From NCBI RefSeq assembly GCF_018446385.1, contig NC_056001.1, positions 109,284,436-109,348,435 on the forward strand: 64,000 bases of DNA. Reading direction: 5' to 3'. A program made the position numbers and the translations under genes. Shown here one piece after another: positions 60,488 through 64,000 of this stretch. The stretch's first letter is position 1; every line of letters starts with the position of its first letter. Source of the stretch: Zingiber officinale (Eukaryota; Streptophyta; Magnoliopsida; Zingiberales; Zingiberaceae). Below the pieces are notes generated by a model. That model saw only the letters and a list, made by a program, of their open reading frames with translations, had not been told where the DNA came from and searched no databases.

Positions 60488-62869
60488 CATAGCCTCCCGT
60501 GGGTTCCTTTTTTATTTTACCCTTCTTAAAAACCGTTGGTACATCGTTTGAAGTAAAGACCATTTCAAATTGTGCTAACATGTTTTGAACGGTGCATCTC
60601 ATCTTATTTTTCGCCGAATGGTGATCTTCTGTTATGTAAAAACAGATGAATATTTTTCGACGAATGGTGCAACTTCTTGTTAGAGAAAATGAGGAACAAC
60701 ACATTAGTTATCCAATGGAGTTTCATATTTAGCAAACTTTTCAACTTATTGTACATGGAAAACTTTATTGGAGAAAACCTAACAAACATAGCTATAGTGC
60801 AACCTTTTCTCTGGCAAACAATGACAGTCTTCATAAGATAACTGCTCTTGACCACACGTCTCTCTCCTGACCACGAAGTTGAAAGGTTTGTTAGTTCTCT
60901 GTTATCGTATCAGGACAGTGTACAAGTGAGGTGTTGGCCGCCAAGTGTAAGCAACTGTAACATCAGGTTAAAAAATTTCAAATACTCGTTAAGTTTTGTC
61001 AACCAGCATTCCAGATAATCTATAAACCATGTAGGCCATGTTAACATCTCAAATAGCCCTTACCAATATTGTAGTCAGGGACAACTTCGTTATATTCATC
61101 TAATATTTTTTTTATCATTATAGAAAAACTAATTACAATGTTAGTGATAGTTGAAATCGTAGTGTAGAAGAAGTTTTACGTTCTTATAAATCTTGTGAAC
61201 AATATATAAATTTTCTTCTACTAATCCATAAATGAATTAATATTATGTAAAAATTAACATTATATGTAGCAAGTTATAATAAAAAAGTGATTACGCTCAC
61301 CTGATGCACCTTTCATAATTCGTCCCTAGATTATATAAAGGGAAGTAAATTACAAGATCAACTTATAATAAACTGCCAAATTGGCTAGGGTGGAAAGAGT
61401 TTTTTTTACGAAGACATGCGCCTACTGAAATTAATCTCTTATCCCATTATAATAAGTCTATCACTCTCTAACCAACGGGACATCTCATGGGAATATAGAT
61501 TAATATTATATGAATCTCACTAATATGGTTTAGTAAAATCTTAATTATCTTGCATTATTAATGCTATCTTGACTTTATTGTCAATCTTTTTTTTATTAAA
61601 AAATTAATTCATAATACCTTGAATTAATCAATAAATAGTATGGTTACAAGTTTAAAGCTGCTTGTTTGTGAAATGTTAAATTTTAAAATGTGCAACTACA
61701 AATTTAGAAACATGTGATGATCTATTGACTTCCTTCACTTAACTAATGTGCTATAGAAATATTCACATAGTTAATATAAGTGATTGTTATTTACGATTAC
61801 ATCAATACAGAGACTCATTTTATGATGAAGTGTGTTCACGTAAAATGGAATTGATTGATTCACAAAAACAAGACTGACTTGGTGATGATACACCAAACGT
61901 AAATACCAATAATGACAAAATGCCATCTTCCACTCTAGTATTGTATTGAGTACTAGAGAGTATGAATTGTATATACAATAAGATGTTATCAGCGAGAATT
62001 AGTTAGAACAAATGTTTGAAAATACATGGACTCAGCCAGAATATTAAAATATTAAAATGCTAATTGAAATTCAGAAATTGAAAGGGATGTTTCTACTAAT
62101 AAATTTATAACGAATGATATGAACTATTCAATAAATCCACCAATGATATTGAATGAGTATAGTGATCTTGAAAAAATATTTTCATTAGCTAAAGATGATT
62201 ATGTAATGAACCCACCCCTTATTGTGTCCTAAAGACAAAAACCAGACGAGAGTGATGGATTTTTTTATGGGTAAAGCAATGTAAAATTTAATATGTAATA
62301 AGTAAATTTTATTTTTAAATAGTGGAATGAATTTTTATTTACTTTTCATAATATAATTTACATTCAATTGAAGGATGCAATTTATTTTTCTTTTATTTTC
62401 ATATTTATAATATAATTTGCATTCACTTGAAATAGTAATGCAGTGCATTTTTTTTTAAATTTTCATATTCTTCATTCCACTCCATGACAGTAAGAGTAAA
62501 TTAAAAAACTATCAATACTTATGTAGGTATTCTCAATCCAAAAATATTTTAAATATGCATTTGCTGAATATGCTATGAAAAGATGGGTGGACTTGAAAAA
62601 AATCAGAATTAAAATAATTTATAATGAAGAAAATTGCACATCGACAATAATTAAAGGGAGAAATAGAATTGACTGTACATTTTAAAACACACAATGTCTT
62701 CTATTTTGCAGGGAGTTCCTCTGACCAGTTCCTAAAATAAGTGCTTTGCAAGTCAAACAGAATGTAAAAAAGAAATTTGGAAAAAACTAGCACCCTCATG
62801 TTTGAATTAGCAGTTAAATTTATAATTGACGCACTAGGAAATAATAAACAAACCATATGAAACTAGAAC
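60488..62869. other. AT-rich intergenic region, nothing recognised
   Basis: Over 2 kb without a supported gene, RNA or transposon end. The stretch 60540-60860 has long but unconserved frames. Confidence 0.5.
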
Positions 62870-63250
62870 AGGAATGGTTCAATATCATTGCTTATTCAGA
62901 AAAGAAACTCATACCCAAATAAACCCTTCAACTGTTGGATATTCCTCTCAAACTCAGCTACAACTCACAAGATTTCATGTCCTTTGGGTAATTTATCTTT
63001 GCAAGGGAACACATACTTCTGCAAAAATTTTGGACCAGACGATGAGAAAAATATATGTAGTTGATTTCAATATCTTCATCACACGAACCGGAGGAATCAA
63101 CCTCTTTTCCAAACTTAATCCTAAAAGGTAACGGGTGGTGAGCAATGTCTAAAGGCACAATCCCAACATCCTTGATAAAAAAATTCCATCTTCCTCTGCA
63201 ATGCCTATGTGGAACTCAATAAAAAAGTTGGATGTTTCTTGACTGCAATC
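62870..63250 (-). pseudogene. Decayed 3' fragment of an mTERF gene
   Basis: Aligns with 58813-59215 (the last about 100 codons and 3' flank of the full gene), for example 'ccttgataaaaaattccatcttcctctgcaatgcc'-like text near 63170-63205. It has frameshifts, a lost segment of about 30 bases near 63060, and no 5' part. A tandem-duplicate relic. Confidence 0.85.
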
Positions 63251-63261
63251 AAATTAATTAG

Positions 63262-63715
63262 CTATCTTAAGAGACAAAAAAAACTAACATTGTGTCACAA
63301 GCTCTGCTAGTCTGCTGATTGGGCTAATGCCCGATCCCAGGGTGCCATCCATTTATAAGACTTGACAAAGAATCCCTTTGTGTCAGTATCGTCTTCACTC
63401 TTCTTTGTTATTTATTTATTTATCTATATATCTATTCTAATTTAGCCAGCTAGGAACACCTTGGTGTAAAAGCCCTTTTGAATTTGTAAAACATTGTCCC
63501 ATCCATTTCACTTACACAGCAATTGTAATTTCCCATCTCTTTTTATTTATGGCAATAAAAACCTTTCAAACGCTACTAACTGAAGATGTAGAGTCATAGT
63601 AATTATAGTTCTTGGTATTAACAATAGCTTTTCTGGTCTTTGATCAGATAGGTGACAAATCCCCATTTGAGACAGGAGCGATAGGGTTAAATCCCTCCAA
63701 ATACTGCTAATGCAA
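63262..63715 (+). repeat. Duplicated block of COP10 intron 1
   Basis: Aligns in the same orientation with COP10 intron 1 from about 54190 to 54548 and then from 55467 to about 55610 (shared words 'ggtgccatccatttata', 'gaatccctt', 'gctaggaacaccttggtgta'). The solo LTR is cleanly absent, and one unduplicated CATAGTAATT stands at the junction (near 63595). SINE sequence is partly present. Confidence 0.88.
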
Positions 63716-63907
63716 ATCAGTTTGCAAAATGGAACTCGGAAAACCTAGCATGCTCATGTCTACAATAACAGTTATAAATAATAGAGCATGAAAACTACAA
63801 TAAAGATTAGCTCAATATCATTGCTTCTACATCATAAAATAACATACGCAAATAAATCCTTACATTCATTTGCAGTTTGGATCATTCACCTCTACCTCAG
63901 CTACAGC

Positions 63908-64000
63908 TCACACGACTTCAAGAAGTTTGGGGAGTTTATCTTTGTAAGGGAAGACAAAGCTCTGCAAGAATTTTGAACTCGGCAATGAGAAAAAGTTTTG
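63908..64000 (-). CDS. mTERF family protein, C-terminal end of a third copy (cut by window)
   Basis: Minus-strand reading to the TGA at 63908-63910 gives SKFLQSFVFPYKDKLPKLL, followed by EVV, nearly the same as the tail of the full mTERF gene (KFLQTFVLPYKDKLPKLLDLS). Downstream sequence is also shared. Whether the rest of this copy is intact lies outside the window. Confidence 0.75.
   Translation of the reverse strand, partial: QNFFSLPSSKFLQSFVFPYKDKLPKLLEVV

Overview
This is plant nuclear DNA. It has spliced genes with GT-AG introns, a COP10-type gene, organelle-targeted mTERF genes and a chloroplast FKBP relic, embedded in a dense pile of LTR retrotransposons, CACTA transposons, MITEs and SINEs. 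A large, repeat-rich monocot, perhaps of the ginger group, fits the style of the repeats, but that is inference and not proven here.

Region 1 (about 1-40.1 kb) is a broken FKBP-type peptidyl-prolyl isomerase gene whose first exon (1238-1646) and later exons (39055-39151, 40024-40091) are pushed apart by about 37 kb of nested transposons in one intron. The first layer is a Tat-like Gypsy element (A): 5' LTR to 2567, primer site, gag, protease, RT, two RNase H domains, integrase, an antisense ORF, and a 3' LTR remnant at 37933-38531. Inside A sit a 6.3 kb CACTA element (3680-9979) carrying exons of at least three unrelated host genes (a uric-acid-pathway TTL protein, Cu/Zn superoxide dismutase and 3-oxoacyl-ACP reductase), a 9.8 kb Copia element on the minus strand with very long 2.66 kb LTRs (11645-21461, TSD GTAAC), a second Gypsy (B) start, and a Copia D 3' end. 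B is interrupted by a second copy of the long-LTR Copia (27274 to about 35998). The LTR of that copy is in turn interrupted by a young, gag-only Copia element (29775-33822, TSD CATTT).

Region 2 (40.1-46.2 kb) is non-genic: a foldback MITE, one degraded Copia LTR holding a younger solo LTR with a perfect TSD, and inverted GC-rich arms.

Region 3 (46.2-52.6 kb) looks like a second CACTA element. It has a CACTA terminus, a tandem array of about seven palindromic units, a GC-rich minisatellite, a 200-aa ORF with a transposase-associated domain, and then a roughly 1.77 kb near-perfect inverted repeat that starts inside that ORF.

Region 4 (52.6-64 kb) is the genic part: a four-exon COP10-like E2-variant gene (+) and, convergent to it, an intronless mTERF gene (-). 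Beyond these lie a decayed mTERF fragment, a duplicated block of COP10 intron 1, and the 3' end of a third mTERF copy at the window edge. A solo LTR in COP10 intron 1 is absent from the duplicated block, which gives a relative date.

No rRNA, tRNA gene or CRISPR array is supported. Many frameshifts fall in homopolymers, so some lesions in the repeats could be assembly errors.
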